Below are positions 44,103-57,769 of a stretch of 64,000 nt of DNA, one piece after another. Made by a program: the position numbers and the translations under genes. This stretch comes from Flavobacteriales bacterium (GTDB taxonomy: Bacteria > Bacteroidota > Bacteroidia > Flavobacteriales_F > PHOS-HE28). The stretch spans positions 176,574-240,573 of the forward strand of contig JADJXF010000013.1 of the NCBI GenBank assembly GCA_016715995.1, read 5' to 3'. Position 1 is the first letter of the stretch; each line of letters opens with the position of its first letter. The notes beneath the pieces are model-generated. The model saw only the letters and a program-made list of their open reading frames with translations, had not been told where the DNA came from and searched no databases.

Positions 44103-46889
44103 ATGAAGGCTCCACGGACAAGCTGGGCGAATCGCGCTATCCGGTCGGTGATCCTGGCAGGTGCCCTGTTCCATGGATCTGTTTCGATGGCCCAATTCTC
44201 TGTGCTGGATGAGTCTTTCAGCGGCGATGGCAAGGTGACCACCGACCTCGGGACGAGAGGGAGCTACGGCAATGCGATGAAGGTGCTTCCTGACGGACGT
44301 TATTTGGTCACTTGCGAAGCCCAACTGACACCCGGCAGCAATTTCTGCGTGATGCGGTTCCTTCCGAATGGCGATCGGGACCCGGCCTTCGGCAGCAACG
44401 GTGAAGTGGTGATATCGGTCGGTGGGGTCTCCTCCGCGGCGCTCGCGATGGCGATCCAGCCGGATGGCCGGATCGTACTCGCGGGATGGGCACTGAATGG
44501 ATCGGACAAGGATCTGGCCATCGCCCGGCTGCATCCTGACGGGTCCATGGACGGATCGTTCTCCGGCGACGGGATGCTTATGATTCCCATCGGTTCGGGC
44601 GACGACGAGGCTACCGGAGTTGGCATCCTCATGGATGGTCGCATCATCGTAGGTGGCACGACCCATGAAGGATCTGATTCCGATTTCGCAGTGGCCTTCT
44701 TGCTCCCGGATGGAACGATGGACATGTCCTTCGGGACCGGTGGTATCAGAACCGTTTCGTTCGCTGGTGGCTACGCGATCGGTCATGGGGTGGCGGTGCA
44801 ACCGGATGGGAGGATCCTTCAGGTCGGTTACGCACAGAACGGTCTTTACGCCGATGTCGCACTGGTGAGGTACCAGACGGATGGGACACTGGACCTTTCG
44901 TTCGGGACCAACGGGATCGTTACGGCGGATATCGGCCCTGCCTACGACCGTGGCTTCGCCATCACCTTGCAAGCGGACGGCAGGATCCTGGTGGCAGGAT
45001 CTTCCCATGTAAGCTCCACCGCTAGGGGAATGGTGGCTCGATTCCTTGCGAACGGCGCGTTGGACACGTCCTTCCATGCCGATGGTGTGGTGAACGTGAC
45101 CACATGGATGAACGAGGCCCGCGCGATCGATATCGGTCCGGACGGCAGGATCTACTTGACCGGCAATGCCTGGTGGGGACTGTCGCCGCATACGATCACG
45201 GCGTGTATCCTGCCGAACGGGAATGCCGATCCGGACTTCGGATGGTACGCCGGCATCGTGATTATCTCCTTCGGCTTGGGCACGGACATGGGCCGGGCCG
45301 TTGCTGCGCTGCCCGACGGGAAGGTCCTCGTTGCCGGATACGCCCGGAACGACATCAGCAGTACACCGGAAGTGGCGATCCACAGACTGGGCATTAATGG
45401 GTACATCGACCCCTCATTCGGCACCTCGGGGAGAAGGACCGTTGCAGCGGGTGCGCGGATGGATATAGCCTTCGCGGTCTCCGTGCAACCTGACCAACGG
45501 ATCCTGTTGGCGGGCTCCTCCGTAGGTCCTGATGGTGAAAGCATGGCTTTCGTGCGTCACCAAGGGAACGGTAGCCTGGACCTGTCCTTCGGCTCCAGCG
45601 GGAGACTGCTCGTACCGATCGGTGAGAATTCGGCTGTCCGTGCGGTGGCGACAAGGCCGAACGGTCGGATCGTGGCGGCCGGTCATACCGGCAACGCAGG
45701 TAGTCGGGACCTTGCCCTAGTCCAGCTTCTATCCACCGGGATCATCGATCCGGATTTCGGATTGAACGGTACGGTGGTGCAGAGTTTTGGCGCAGGCGAC
45801 GACGAGGTACAAGCCATGCACTTGGCTGCCGATGGGAGCGTGCTGATCGTCGGTTCGACGGACGATGGCTCGGGCACCGACCTGCTGGTCGCTCGATACG
45901 ATGCGACCGGCGCGCTGGACACCGATTTCGGTCAGGGAGGATGGAGCACGTTTGATCTGGGTGGTGATGAGCGCGCAAGCGCCATTCGTGTGCTGAGCGA
46001 TGGCCGGATCATGCTCGCGGGTGATCGATCGACGATTGCCGGAAGCGATATCGTCGTTGCCCGCTTGCTGGCGGGTGGAAGCTTGGATCCATCATTCGGA
46101 TCAGGAGGTGTTTCCGTGATTGATCTCGGAGCCGTTCCGTGCTCGGCCAACGCGATCATCATGGATGTATCCGGTCGGACGATTGTGACCGGAGGGGCGG
46201 AGATCGATGGGTCGTCGCAGGTCCTTGTGGCCCGCTTGGAACCGGATGGTAATCCGGATGCGACGTTCAGCGGTGATGGGTGGACCACCGTGGATGCAGG
46301 GCCGGGTGACGATGTCGGACGGGCCGTTCTGGTAAGGACAGACGGCGTGATCCTGGTCGCCGGGAGCGCGGGTTCCTCTGAGACCGGTTCCGATATGGTC
46401 GTGCTCCGGTTCGATGCGGAGGGTGAATTGATGACGACATTCAGCGGCGACGGGATCCTGCCGGTCGATATCGCTGGTGATGTCGATCATGCACGCGCCA
46501 TGTCGTTGGAGCAGGACGGTGATCTGGTCATTGCGGGCAACGCGTACGTCACCGGTTCCTCGGACTTCGCGGTGATCCGGTTCAATTACAACATGATCGT
46601 GATGGACGACGGGAGTGCGCCTGCAAGACCGCGAATGAAGGCCGAATTGGTACCCAATCCGGTGCAAGCGAACGCAGCGCTCAACTATCGCTTGAGCACT
46701 CCTTCGCGGGTCTCGATCTCCGTGCATGATCTTTCGGGGCGCATGATCGAACAGTGGCACTCCGGTGAGCGGAGGGCTTCGGGGAGGCATCAAGAAACGC
46801 TCGATCTCGAGGGATTGTCGGCGGGCACATATATCGTGCGGTTGTCTTCGTTGCATGGCAACACCGAGATCAAATTCGTCAAACAGTAA
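44103..46889 (+). CDS. Delta-60 repeat T9SS protein 2 with type A sorting domain
   Basis: 928 residues from ATG 44103; signal peptide (AIRSVILAGALFHGSVSMAQ). About 14 delta-60 repeats, each with a PDGRI(L/V)VAG-type strand and a turn such as DLSFGTNG, DPSFGSGG or DATFSGDG, expected to form beta-propellers. The final ~85 residues form a type A T9SS sorting domain (LVPNPVQANAALNY, ISVHDLSGRMIEQ, SAGTYIVRLSS, FVKQ). Intact, unlike its paralogue at 34.5 kb. Divergent from trhO. Confidence 0.93.
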   Translation: MKAPRTSWANRAIRSVILAGALFHGSVSMAQFSVLDESFSGDGKVTTDLGTRGSYGNAMKVLPDGRYLVTCEAQLTPGSNFCVMRFLPNGDRDPAFGSNGEVVISVGGVSSAALAMAIQPDGRIVLAGWALNGSDKDLAIARLHPDGSMDGSFSGDGMLMIPIGSGDDEATGVGILMDGRIIVGGTTHEGSDSDFAVAFLLPDGTMDMSFGTGGIRTVSFAGGYAIGHGVAVQPDGRILQVGYAQNGLYADVALVRYQTDGTLDLSFGTNGIVTADIGPAYDRGFAITLQADGRILVAGSSHVSSTARGMVARFLANGALDTSFHADGVVNVTTWMNEARAIDIGPDGRIYLTGNAWWGLSPHTITACILPNGNADPDFGWYAGIVIISFGLGTDMGRAVAALPDGKVLVAGYARNDISSTPEVAIHRLGINGYIDPSFGTSGRRTVAAGARMDIAFAVSVQPDQRILLAGSSVGPDGESMAFVRHQGNGSLDLSFGSSGRLLVPIGENSAVRAVATRPNGRIVAAGHTGNAGSRDLALVQLLSTGIIDPDFGLNGTVVQSFGAGDDEVQAMHLAADGSVLIVGSTDDGSGTDLLVARYDATGALDTDFGQGGWSTFDLGGDERASAIRVLSDGRIMLAGDRSTIAGSDIVVARLLAGGSLDPSFGSGGVSVIDLGAVPCSANAIIMDVSGRTIVTGGAEIDGSSQVLVARLEPDGNPDATFSGDGWTTVDAGPGDDVGRAVLVRTDGVILVAGSAGSSETGSDMVVLRFDAEGELMTTFSGDGILPVDIAGDVDHARAMSLEQDGDLVIAGNAYVTGSSDFAVIRFNYNMIVMDDGSAPARPRMKAELVPNPVQANAALNYRLSTPSRVSISVHDLSGRMIEQWHSGERRASGRHQETLDLEGLSAGTYIVRLSSLHGNTEIKFVKQ

Positions 46890-46919
46890 CGTACTCCCGA
46901 CGGGTTTGCCTGCGGATCA

Positions 46920-46927
46920 TAGTTTCG
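46920..46927 (+). promoter_or_regulatory. -7 promoter box upstream of the threonine dehydrogenase gene
   Basis: TAGTTTCG followed by CGTG, the same pattern as before the M43 gene (TAGTTTCGCACG). It lies 48 bases before ATG 46975. Confidence 0.4.
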
Positions 46928-46974
46928 CGTGCATTCAGGACCATCACTAGTCACTGGTCAGATACTGCCATCGC

Positions 46975-47922
46975 ATGCCCAGGAAGATCCTCGTCGTCGG
47001 TTCAAGCGGCCAGATCGGTACCGAGCTCGTTGAAGGGCTTCGCGCGCGTTTCGGCGATGAGAACGTGGTGGCAAGCGACATCAAGCCACCACAAGTGGAG
47101 CAGAGCGGCCCCTTTGCCATGGTGGATGCCATGGACCGCAGGGGTATCGAGCGCATCATCGAGAAATACGGCATCACGGAGGTATACCTGTTGGCCGCGT
47201 TGCTGAGCGCCACGGCCGAGAAGGACCCTGCCTTCGCATGGAAGCTGAACATGGAGAGCCTCTTCATCGTGCTGGAGCTGGCTCGCGAAGGCAAATTGAA
47301 GCGGGTGTATTGGCCCAGCAGCATCGCCGTATTCGGCCCTACCACGCCCAAGGACACGACCCCGCAGCACACCATTGCGGAACCAACCACGGTGTACGGC
47401 ATCAGCAAGCTGGCCGGCGAAGGATGGTGCCACTACTACCACAAGCGATACGGCGTGGATGTGCGCAGCATCCGGTACCCGGGCCTCATCGGCTGGAAGA
47501 GCGCGCCCGGCGGCGGGACCACGGACTATGCGGTACACATCTTCCACGAGGCCATCAAGCACGGCAAGTACACCAGCTTCCTCGGGCCGAAGACCACCCT
47601 GCCCATGATGTACATGCCGGACGCCATCCGTGCCACCATTGACCTGATGGAGGCCCCGGCCGAGCAGGTGACGGAGCGCACGAGCTACAACCTCGCTGGC
47701 TTCAGCTTCAACCCCGAGGAAATCGCCGCCGAGGTGCGCCGCCACATCCCCGGCTTCACTATCGACTATGCGCCGGATCACCGCCAGGCCATCGCTGATA
47801 GCTGGCCGCGCAGCATCGACGACAACGCGGCTCGCTCCGACTGGGGATGGAAACCGGATTACGACCTGGGCGGCATGGTGGATGAGATGATGGTGAATTT
47901 GAAGAGGTTGATAGGTGGTTGA
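46975..47922 (+). CDS. SDR-type L-threonine 3-dehydrogenase (NAD-dependent epimerase fold)
   Basis: 315 residues from ATG 46975. N-terminal NAD site ILVVGSSGQIG (GxxGxxG), acidic D in ASDIKPP, catalytic SSIAVFGP serine region and YGISK (YxxxK). PGLIGWKSAPGGGTTDYAV and LPMMYMPDAIRATIDLM are typical of SDR-type threonine dehydrogenases, which oxidise threonine to 2-amino-3-ketobutyrate. A close UDP-sugar epimerase is less likely. The stop codon is embedded in a GGTTGAG heptamer. Confidence 0.88.
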   Translation: MPRKILVVGSSGQIGTELVEGLRARFGDENVVASDIKPPQVEQSGPFAMVDAMDRRGIERIIEKYGITEVYLLAALLSATAEKDPAFAWKLNMESLFIVLELAREGKLKRVYWPSSIAVFGPTTPKDTTPQHTIAEPTTVYGISKLAGEGWCHYYHKRYGVDVRSIRYPGLIGWKSAPGGGTTDYAVHIFHEAIKHGKYTSFLGPKTTLPMMYMPDAIRATIDLMEAPAEQVTERTSYNLAGFSFNPEEIAAEVRRHIPGFTIDYAPDHRQAIADSWPRSIDDNAARSDWGWKPDYDLGGMVDEMMVNLKRLIGG

Positions 47923-48030
47923 GGGTTGAGCGGACGCACAGGCCTACGCGAGTTGATGGTTGGGGGCGCCAACAACCCTCAACCCCTCAACCTTGAACCC
48001 TCAACCATTGCACTTCCGCAACCTTCAACC
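47917..48030 (+). repeat. GGTTGAR / YTCAACC inverted heptamer array
   Basis: GGTTGAGGGTTG at 47917-47928 (overlapping the preceding stop codon) is the exact reverse complement of CAACCCTCAACC at 47973-47984. More CCTCAACC, CCTTGAACC, CCTCAACC and CCTTCAACC units follow to 48030. A stem-loop with about 44 bases between the arms is possible. The same heptamer is present before hmgA. Confidence 0.65.
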
Positions 48031-48069
48031 CCGCCAAACCGTTTCGCGACCGCGAACCACACGACGACC

Positions 48070-48951
48070 ATGATCCGAATGCGATACCTCCTTAGCGCGC
48101 TGCTCCTCATTGCTGGCCTTGCCCAAGCCAGCGCAAGGGCCCAGGACACCCTGAACGTCATGGACGATATGGGTCGCAAGCAGGGCTATTGGAAAGTGCT
48201 CGCCCCGAAAGCCGAGAAGCCCGAATACCAGGATGGCCAGCTGATAGAAGAGGGCCGCTACCAGAACAGCAAGCGCATCGGCTTGTGGAAGCGTTACTGG
48301 CCCAATGGCAACGTGATGAGCGAGATCACCTACCAGATGGGTCGCCCCAAGGGCGATTACAAGACCTACTACCCCACGGGCAAAGTTGAGGAGTTCGGTA
48401 CTTGGGACCTGGACCGCAACACGGGCAAGTTCCAGCGCTATCACCCCAACGGTAAGCCTGCGCAGGATTTCGTATTCAACCAGTATGGCCTGCGCGATGG
48501 CGAGCAGAAGTACTACCACGAGAACGGTCAGCTCGCGGTGGTTGTGAGCATTGAAGAAGGGAAGGAGGACGGCGCCCTGAAGCGTTACGACGCCACCGGC
48601 CAACTCACGCAGGTGGCGCAGTTCAATGACGGCGTGATCAACGAGGCCAATAGCAAGTGGATCAAGCCCGTGCCTAAAGCCGATGACGTGAAGGTGGACC
48701 TGAAGGCCGAAGCTGCCCCGCCGCCTGCGCCCACGGAGCGCACCAATGCCGTCGTGTTTCGGGATAACGGCTTCAACACGCTCTACGACAAGCAGCTTCG
48801 CCTCTCGCAGCAGGGCGAGTTCAAGGATGGCCGGCTGTGGGATGGCAAGCGCTACGAGTACGATGGCGACGGCCTGCTCACGCGCATCAAGATCTACAAG
48901 TTGGGCCGCTACCTGGGCGATGCGGTGATCACCGACGAGGACCGTAAGTAG
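48070..48951 (+). CDS. Secreted YwqK-like (MORN-type repeat) protein
   Basis: 293 residues from ATG 48070 (alternative ATG 48079); signal peptide (LLSALLLIAGLAQASARAQ). Repeated strands of the form YWPNGNVMSEITYQMGRPKGDYKTYY, YHPNGKPAQDF and YHENGQLAVVV are MORN-like toxin_YwqK (PF07661) units. Such proteins are common in Bacteroidota; despite the antitoxin name no toxin gene is adjacent, so no toxin-antitoxin role is claimed. Confidence 0.88.
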   Translation: MIRMRYLLSALLLIAGLAQASARAQDTLNVMDDMGRKQGYWKVLAPKAEKPEYQDGQLIEEGRYQNSKRIGLWKRYWPNGNVMSEITYQMGRPKGDYKTYYPTGKVEEFGTWDLDRNTGKFQRYHPNGKPAQDFVFNQYGLRDGEQKYYHENGQLAVVVSIEEGKEDGALKRYDATGQLTQVAQFNDGVINEANSKWIKPVPKADDVKVDLKAEAAPPPAPTERTNAVVFRDNGFNTLYDKQLRLSQQGEFKDGRLWDGKRYEYDGDGLLTRIKIYKLGRYLGDAVITDEDRK

Positions 48952-48973
48952 CGCGAGCGTCAGAGGGCCACGC

Positions 48974-48981
48974 TACTTTCG
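48974..48981 (+). promoter_or_regulatory. -7 promoter box upstream of cysS
   Basis: TACTTTCG followed by CGCGGCC, nearly the same as the tRNA-Gln box (TACTTTCGCGCCGCC). It is 32 bases before ATG 49014. Confidence 0.45.
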
Positions 48982-49013
48982 CGCGGCCGCGTTGGAGCAG
49001 GACGCGGATCTAC

Positions 49014-50494
<1,481 letters not shown>

Positions 50495-50498
<4 letters not shown>

Positions 50499-51517
50499 GT
50501 CCGAAGGGAAGGACGGCCGCTTTCGCACTGGTGGTCGCGTTGCTGGCCATGCTCGTTCTCCCGCTCTCACGTTGCTCCAACGAGCCTTCGCGGAATGCGG
50601 ACCCAACCGTTCACGCTTTACCCGAGCTGCCGCCAACACCTCCGTTCAATGCGGACACCGCCTATGCTTTGGTGGCGAAGCAGGTCTCCTTCGGTCCGCG
50701 CGTGCCTGGCACCGCCGGTCATACTGCCTGTGCGGATTGGATTGTCGCGCAGCTGAAGCGTCATGGCGCCGAGGTGATTGAGCAGACCGCTACGGTTAAG
50801 GCCTTCAACGGGCAGCAATTGCCACTTCGCAACATCATCGGGCGGTTCAACCCGGAAGCGAAGGAGCGCATCCTCCTGTTGGCGCACTACGATACACGGC
50901 CCTTCGCCGACAAGGACAGCGAGCGCCAGAACGAGCCCATCCTCGGCGCCAACGACGGCGGCAGCGGGGTGGGCATCCTGCTGGAGTTGGCTCGCCACCT
51001 GGGAGGCAAGACGCATGGTCCAGGCATCGACATGCTCTTCACCGATGTGGAGGACTATGGGCAGCCAAGCGGTTCCATGACCATGGATGACAACACCATC
51101 GGCACGTGGGCGCTGGGCTCGCAATACTTCGCGAAGAACCCGCATGTGCCGGGCTACACCGCGCGGTTCGGCATCCTGCTCGATATGTGCGGCGCCAAGG
51201 ACGCGCGCTTCTACCGTGAGGCACTCAGTATGCGATTCGCGCCGGCCATCGTGAACAAGGTGTGGAAGACGGCAGCGGCCATCGGTCATGGAGACCGCTT
51301 CGTGCAGGAGACGAAATACTTCGTGGGAACCGATGACCATCTGCCGATCAATGAACGGTTGAGGATCCCCACCATCGACATCATCGAGTTCAACGAGGGC
51401 ACGAACGCCTTCCATCCCAGTTGGCATACACATGCTGACAACATGGATGTGATTGATGCCGTCACGCTGAAGGCTGTGGGCCAGACCGTGCTCGAGGTGG
51501 TGTGGAAGGAGCGCTGA
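50495..51517 (+). CDS. M28 family peptidase / glutaminyl cyclase-like protein
   Basis: 340 residues from ATG 50495, overlapping the cysS stop (alternative ATG 50483). N-terminal membrane anchor or signal (FALVVALLAMLVLPLSRC); the Cys might be lipidated but Arg before it makes a poor lipobox. Catalytic zinc site: LLLAHYDTRP, GANDGGSGVGILLELAR, DVEDYG, VGTDDHLPINE and WHTHADNMDVID. The spacing resembles the glutaminyl-peptide cyclotransferase branch of M28, which forms N-terminal pyroglutamate; aminopeptidase activity is the alternative. Confidence 0.9.
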
Positions 51518-51537
51518 TCGAGACCAACCCAGAACGG

Positions 51538-51572
51538 CGAACGGCCCTTGCGCAGCGCGCAAAGGCCGTTCG
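51538..51572. terminator. Bidirectional terminator hairpin between convergent genes
   Basis: Stem CGAACGGCC / GGCCGTTCG continued, after one C-A mismatch, by TTGCGC / GCGCAA with loop AGC. It lies between the stop codons of the M28 and VCBS-repeat genes and can serve both. T-tracts are poor. Confidence 0.6.
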
Positions 51573-51590
51573 TTGATGGATTGGAGCGAT

Positions 51591-53588
51591 TTAGATCTTG
51601 GTGAATCGCTCCTGCCACAGTCCTTCCTCCGAGATGAGCTGCAGCAGGTAGCTGCCCGACTTCAGCGAGGAGATGTCCACGCTGGCGCCTTGCAGCACTT
51701 GACGCAGGACCACTTTGCCGCTGGCATCGAGCACCAACGCGGTCAGCCGCTGGCCGGTGCCCGCACCGCTGATGGAGAGGCGATCGGTGGCCGGATTCGG
51801 TGCGATGGCGTAGCCGCGGGTGTCGACTGTCGCAACGCTCGTGGGCAGGCTTTCTACCACGGTCAGGGTCGTGTTGGTCGCAACATCTTCGAGCACGTCC
51901 ACCATGCCGCTGGGCCAATAAACGGTCACTGTCTCCACAACATTATCCCCGCCCAAGCCGAAGTGCGCCCCAAGGAAGCTCATGTACCGGAAGCCATCGC
52001 CGCTCTTGATGTCACGGATCTGCGTCCCCACGGGGCTGCTGATCTCTACCCGTGCGCCGATGCCGTTCTTGTTGCTCAGGGTTCCCTGGAGGTTCACGCG
52101 CAGCCAATTGTTAGCGTTACCCGTGTTGAGACGGATGTTGCCGCCATTCAGGATGTCCAGGAATCCATCGTTGTTCAGATCGGCGATGGGACCGCTGCTC
52201 GCTGGCACCGCGATCGGCGTGAAGGTCCAGTCGCCATTGTTGAAATGGATGGTGCTGCTGGCCCCCAGGATGTCCACCCATCCATCGTTGTTGAAGTCGT
52301 GCGCGACCCACTCGATGCTGGTGCCCGCGAACACATCGAACCCCGATCCAGCCGTGACATTGGTGAACACGTCGCCGTCGTTGCGCATGAGCATGTGGCC
52401 GCCCTGCGCGAAGGAGCTGGCGCCGATGAGCACGTCCATGTCGCCATCCATGTCGAAGTCGGCCCAGGCACTGCTCCAGCTCTGCTGGTAGCCGCCCAGT
52501 CCCATCGGCCCCGCGATCTCGGTGAAGGTGCCATCGCCATTGTTGCGGTGAAGCTGGTCCACCGAGGCCGGCACTTGCGAGCCCCCGCGGCACTTGGCGA
52601 TGAAGAGGTCGATCTTGTGGTCGTTGTTGTAATCGATCCAGATGGAGCCGTAGTTGCCTCCGTCCGAGGTATTGCCCAGGCCGCCCTGCACGAAGGAGAG
52701 GTTGCCCGTCCCGTCGTTCAGGTAGTACACGTTGGGCTGCACGTCGTGGCACACGAAGGCGTCCAGGTCCCCGTCGTTGTTGATGTCCACGAAGTTGGAA
52801 CGCTGCGAGAACACGTACTGCGGTCCGCTGACTTCGGTGAATCCGGTTCCGTCGGCATTGGCATACATGAAGGTGACGCCGCTTCCGCCACCATAGAGGA
52901 GGTCGAGGAAGCCGTTGCCGTCGATATCGCCAGCGGCCATGCTCCAGGATGGCGTGTTATCGGCATTGGTCGTGGTGTAGTCGGTCATCAGGAAACTGGC
53001 GTCCGGCTGCTGGTGGTGGATGCGGATGTTGGAGGCCGTAACGGACACGACGTCGTCGCGGCCATCGTTGTTCATGTCAACCGCAGCGTAAGCGCTGCCA
53101 CTGGTATTCACACTCTGGTTGGTGAAGCTGATCGCTGCTGGGTTCCAAGGCTGTTCCGTTACCACGAAATCGAATCCCGCGCTTGAGTAACGGTTGTCGA
53201 ATGCGATGCGGTAACTCTGGCCCGCGTAGGCGTTGAACACCGCAATCGTGAGCAGGCCCGCGCCGGAGTCGTCATCGCCGCCAACGCATGTTAGGCTGCC
53301 GCAGGCGCCGGCGTAGATCTGGACCCGCGTGTCGGTGTTGCCGTTCTGTGGCAGGTCAGTGGAGACCGTGACGGTCACATAGCCCGGCGCCGTATAAAGG
53401 AACCATTCGCCAGCGGTGGCGCCAGTGCCACCCGAGCTGCACACGGGGAGCGGTACATCGGTGCCATCAATGGCATCCACCGAGTAGGTGCCCACGGTGA
53501 TTGAAAGCGCATCGGCGCAGATGTTCTGGCCATGTGCCGCAAGCAGCGGGAATATGGCGGCCAAGGCCAGGGCGTATCGTAGCTTCAT
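51591..53588 (-). CDS. FG-GAP/VCBS and ASPIC/UnbV repeat protein with T9SS type A sorting domain
   Basis: 665 residues; signal peptide to about residue 20 (FPLLAAHGQ). A pre-peptidase-like beta domain (about 22-150) leads to FG-GAP-like calcium-binding repeats (DMNNDGRDDVV, DIDGNGFLDLL, DINNDGDLDAF, DYNNDHKIDLF, DFDMDGDMDVL, DFNNDGWVDIL, DLNNDGFLDIL). Then an ASPIC/UnbV domain (NWLRVNLQGTLSNKNGIGA, GLGGDNVVETVTVYWPSG) and a type A tail (IAPNPATDRLSISGA, GSYLLQLISEEG). Likely an extracellular propeller protein. The cytochrome gene 23 bases upstream is on the same strand. Confidence 0.94.
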   Translation of the reverse strand: MKLRYALALAAIFPLLAAHGQNICADALSITVGTYSVDAIDGTDVPLPVCSSGGTGATAGEWFLYTAPGYVTVTVSTDLPQNGNTDTRVQIYAGACGSLTCVGGDDDSGAGLLTIAVFNAYAGQSYRIAFDNRYSSAGFDFVVTEQPWNPAAISFTNQSVNTSGSAYAAVDMNNDGRDDVVSVTASNIRIHHQQPDASFLMTDYTTTNADNTPSWSMAAGDIDGNGFLDLLYGGGSGVTFMYANADGTGFTEVSGPQYVFSQRSNFVDINNDGDLDAFVCHDVQPNVYYLNDGTGNLSFVQGGLGNTSDGGNYGSIWIDYNNDHKIDLFIAKCRGGSQVPASVDQLHRNNGDGTFTEIAGPMGLGGYQQSWSSAWADFDMDGDMDVLIGASSFAQGGHMLMRNDGDVFTNVTAGSGFDVFAGTSIEWVAHDFNNDGWVDILGASSTIHFNNGDWTFTPIAVPASSGPIADLNNDGFLDILNGGNIRLNTGNANNWLRVNLQGTLSNKNGIGARVEISSPVGTQIRDIKSGDGFRYMSFLGAHFGLGGDNVVETVTVYWPSGMVDVLEDVATNTTLTVVESLPTSVATVDTRGYAIAPNPATDRLSISGAGTGQRLTALVLDASGKVVLRQVLQGASVDISSLKSGSYLLQLISEEGLWQERFTKI

Positions 53589-53611
53589 CTCTCAGGGTTG
53601 TTTGGACTGGT

Positions 53612-54712
53612 TCAGTTGCAGGGTTCCGTCAGCGAGTTTATCCATTCCGTCACCAGCTGCACCGCTTCTTCATGCACAACAGTTCGGCCGAGCAGTGGCA
53701 TCCTAACGGATTCGTCGGTGGCGGTGATGCGATGCAACAGCATTGATCGGAAAGTGTTGCTCGGTGCCACAATGTACACCAACTCTGGGTTGGAGAGAAG
53801 GGGGTCCTCCGGTTCCACGCAGACGCCCAGGTTGGTTGGCTGGGCCGTCTCCTGCCAGGCGAAGCGCATGGGGCGGTAGTCGCAATGCTTGCCATCGGCG
53901 TGGCAATGGGCGCAATTCATGTCCACGTAGGCCCGCACCCGGTCGTTCAGCAAGGCATCGGTGTCATCCCATTTGGCAACCGGCTGCGGCGTCGGGAAGC
54001 CGGATTGCAGGTACCCCATGTCCACCCACTTTCCGATCTGCTCGCGGGGTCCTTCGGCATAGTCGAAGGAACGCGCCAGGTTGCGCAGTTTCGGACCGAT
54101 GGGCATCGGTTGGTCGTTGAGCTTGTGGCAGGTGAAGCACTCGGCCGCTGCGGGGATCCGGTAGTTCACATCGCGCAGGTTGCCCAGCTCATCGCGCCAG
54201 GTGAGCGGCACGAAGCGGCCATTCATATCCAAGGTGGCCTCGGTCTGCTCCTCATTCCATACATAATCCGCGAAGAGCCACTGGCCGCTTCGCTTGATCA
54301 TCAGCCGTGTCTCCAAGATGCGGCGCGCATCGGAGGGCTGCACCGCATCGAAATAGAAGGTCTTGATCAGCACCGCTCCATCGGGAAAATCCAACGGCCG
54401 ATCAGGGCCATTGAAACTCGCGCTTGCGTTGGGCGGCATCCATACGAAACGGAACTTGTGAGCGTAATCGCTGAAGAGCGGCGTGATCACGTCGTAAGGC
54501 AGCACGCCGGAATTCGGCTGGTGCGCAGCCATGGCCCCGACGAAGAAGTTGTATTCCGAGAGCGTCGGATAGGGCACTTGATCCAGGTTCATGGTGACGC
54601 CCTGGCCCGTAGGAGCGATGGGTACGGGCTCCACCAGCTCTTCATGATCATGGCGGCATCCTGCCACGGTCGCCACGATACCAATGAGAATGAGCCAAGT
54701 CCGTCGTTTCAT
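53612..54712 (-). CDS. SO2930-type diheme c-type cytochrome lipoprotein
   Basis: 366 residues from ATG 54712. Lipoprotein signal (LILIGIVATVAGC). Two heme c motifs are visible: CFTCH in the middle and CAHCH (CAHCHADGKHC) in the C-terminal third. Conserved family segments include YPTLSEYNFF, PYDVITPLFSDYAHKFRFVW and FPDGAVLIKTFYF, matching the SO_2930/HNE_0200 family of diheme proteins of unknown electron partner. Transcribed with the VCBS-repeat T9SS protein that follows it. Confidence 0.92.
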   Translation of the reverse strand: MKRRTWLILIGIVATVAGCRHDHEELVEPVPIAPTGQGVTMNLDQVPYPTLSEYNFFVGAMAAHQPNSGVLPYDVITPLFSDYAHKFRFVWMPPNASASFNGPDRPLDFPDGAVLIKTFYFDAVQPSDARRILETRLMIKRSGQWLFADYVWNEEQTEATLDMNGRFVPLTWRDELGNLRDVNYRIPAAAECFTCHKLNDQPMPIGPKLRNLARSFDYAEGPREQIGKWVDMGYLQSGFPTPQPVAKWDDTDALLNDRVRAYVDMNCAHCHADGKHCDYRPMRFAWQETAQPTNLGVCVEPEDPLLSNPELVYIVAPSNTFRSMLLHRITATDESVRMPLLGRTVVHEEAVQLVTEWINSLTEPCN

Positions 54713-54837
54713 GTCCTGCAATGGGGCACCGAAGCTACTGTGAGACGCGCCGCCCGTCCCTGCAGTTGCTCTGTCTGCCATGGGTTTCCTGCGCAGGCTA
54801 CCTTGCCGCCGCGCCCCGTCAGTTGGGCGAATCGGGC

Positions 54838-57717
<2,880 letters not shown>

Positions 57718-57769
57718 TCCTCGTCCGCCATCACGGACATTTGAAGCGTCCTCTCCCGTATACCGACCC

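Noticed and set aside
47926..48951. Toxin-antitoxin system at the YwqK-like gene
   Set aside because: Only the MORN-type protein is present, it has a signal peptide, and neighbours are threonine dehydrogenase and cysS.
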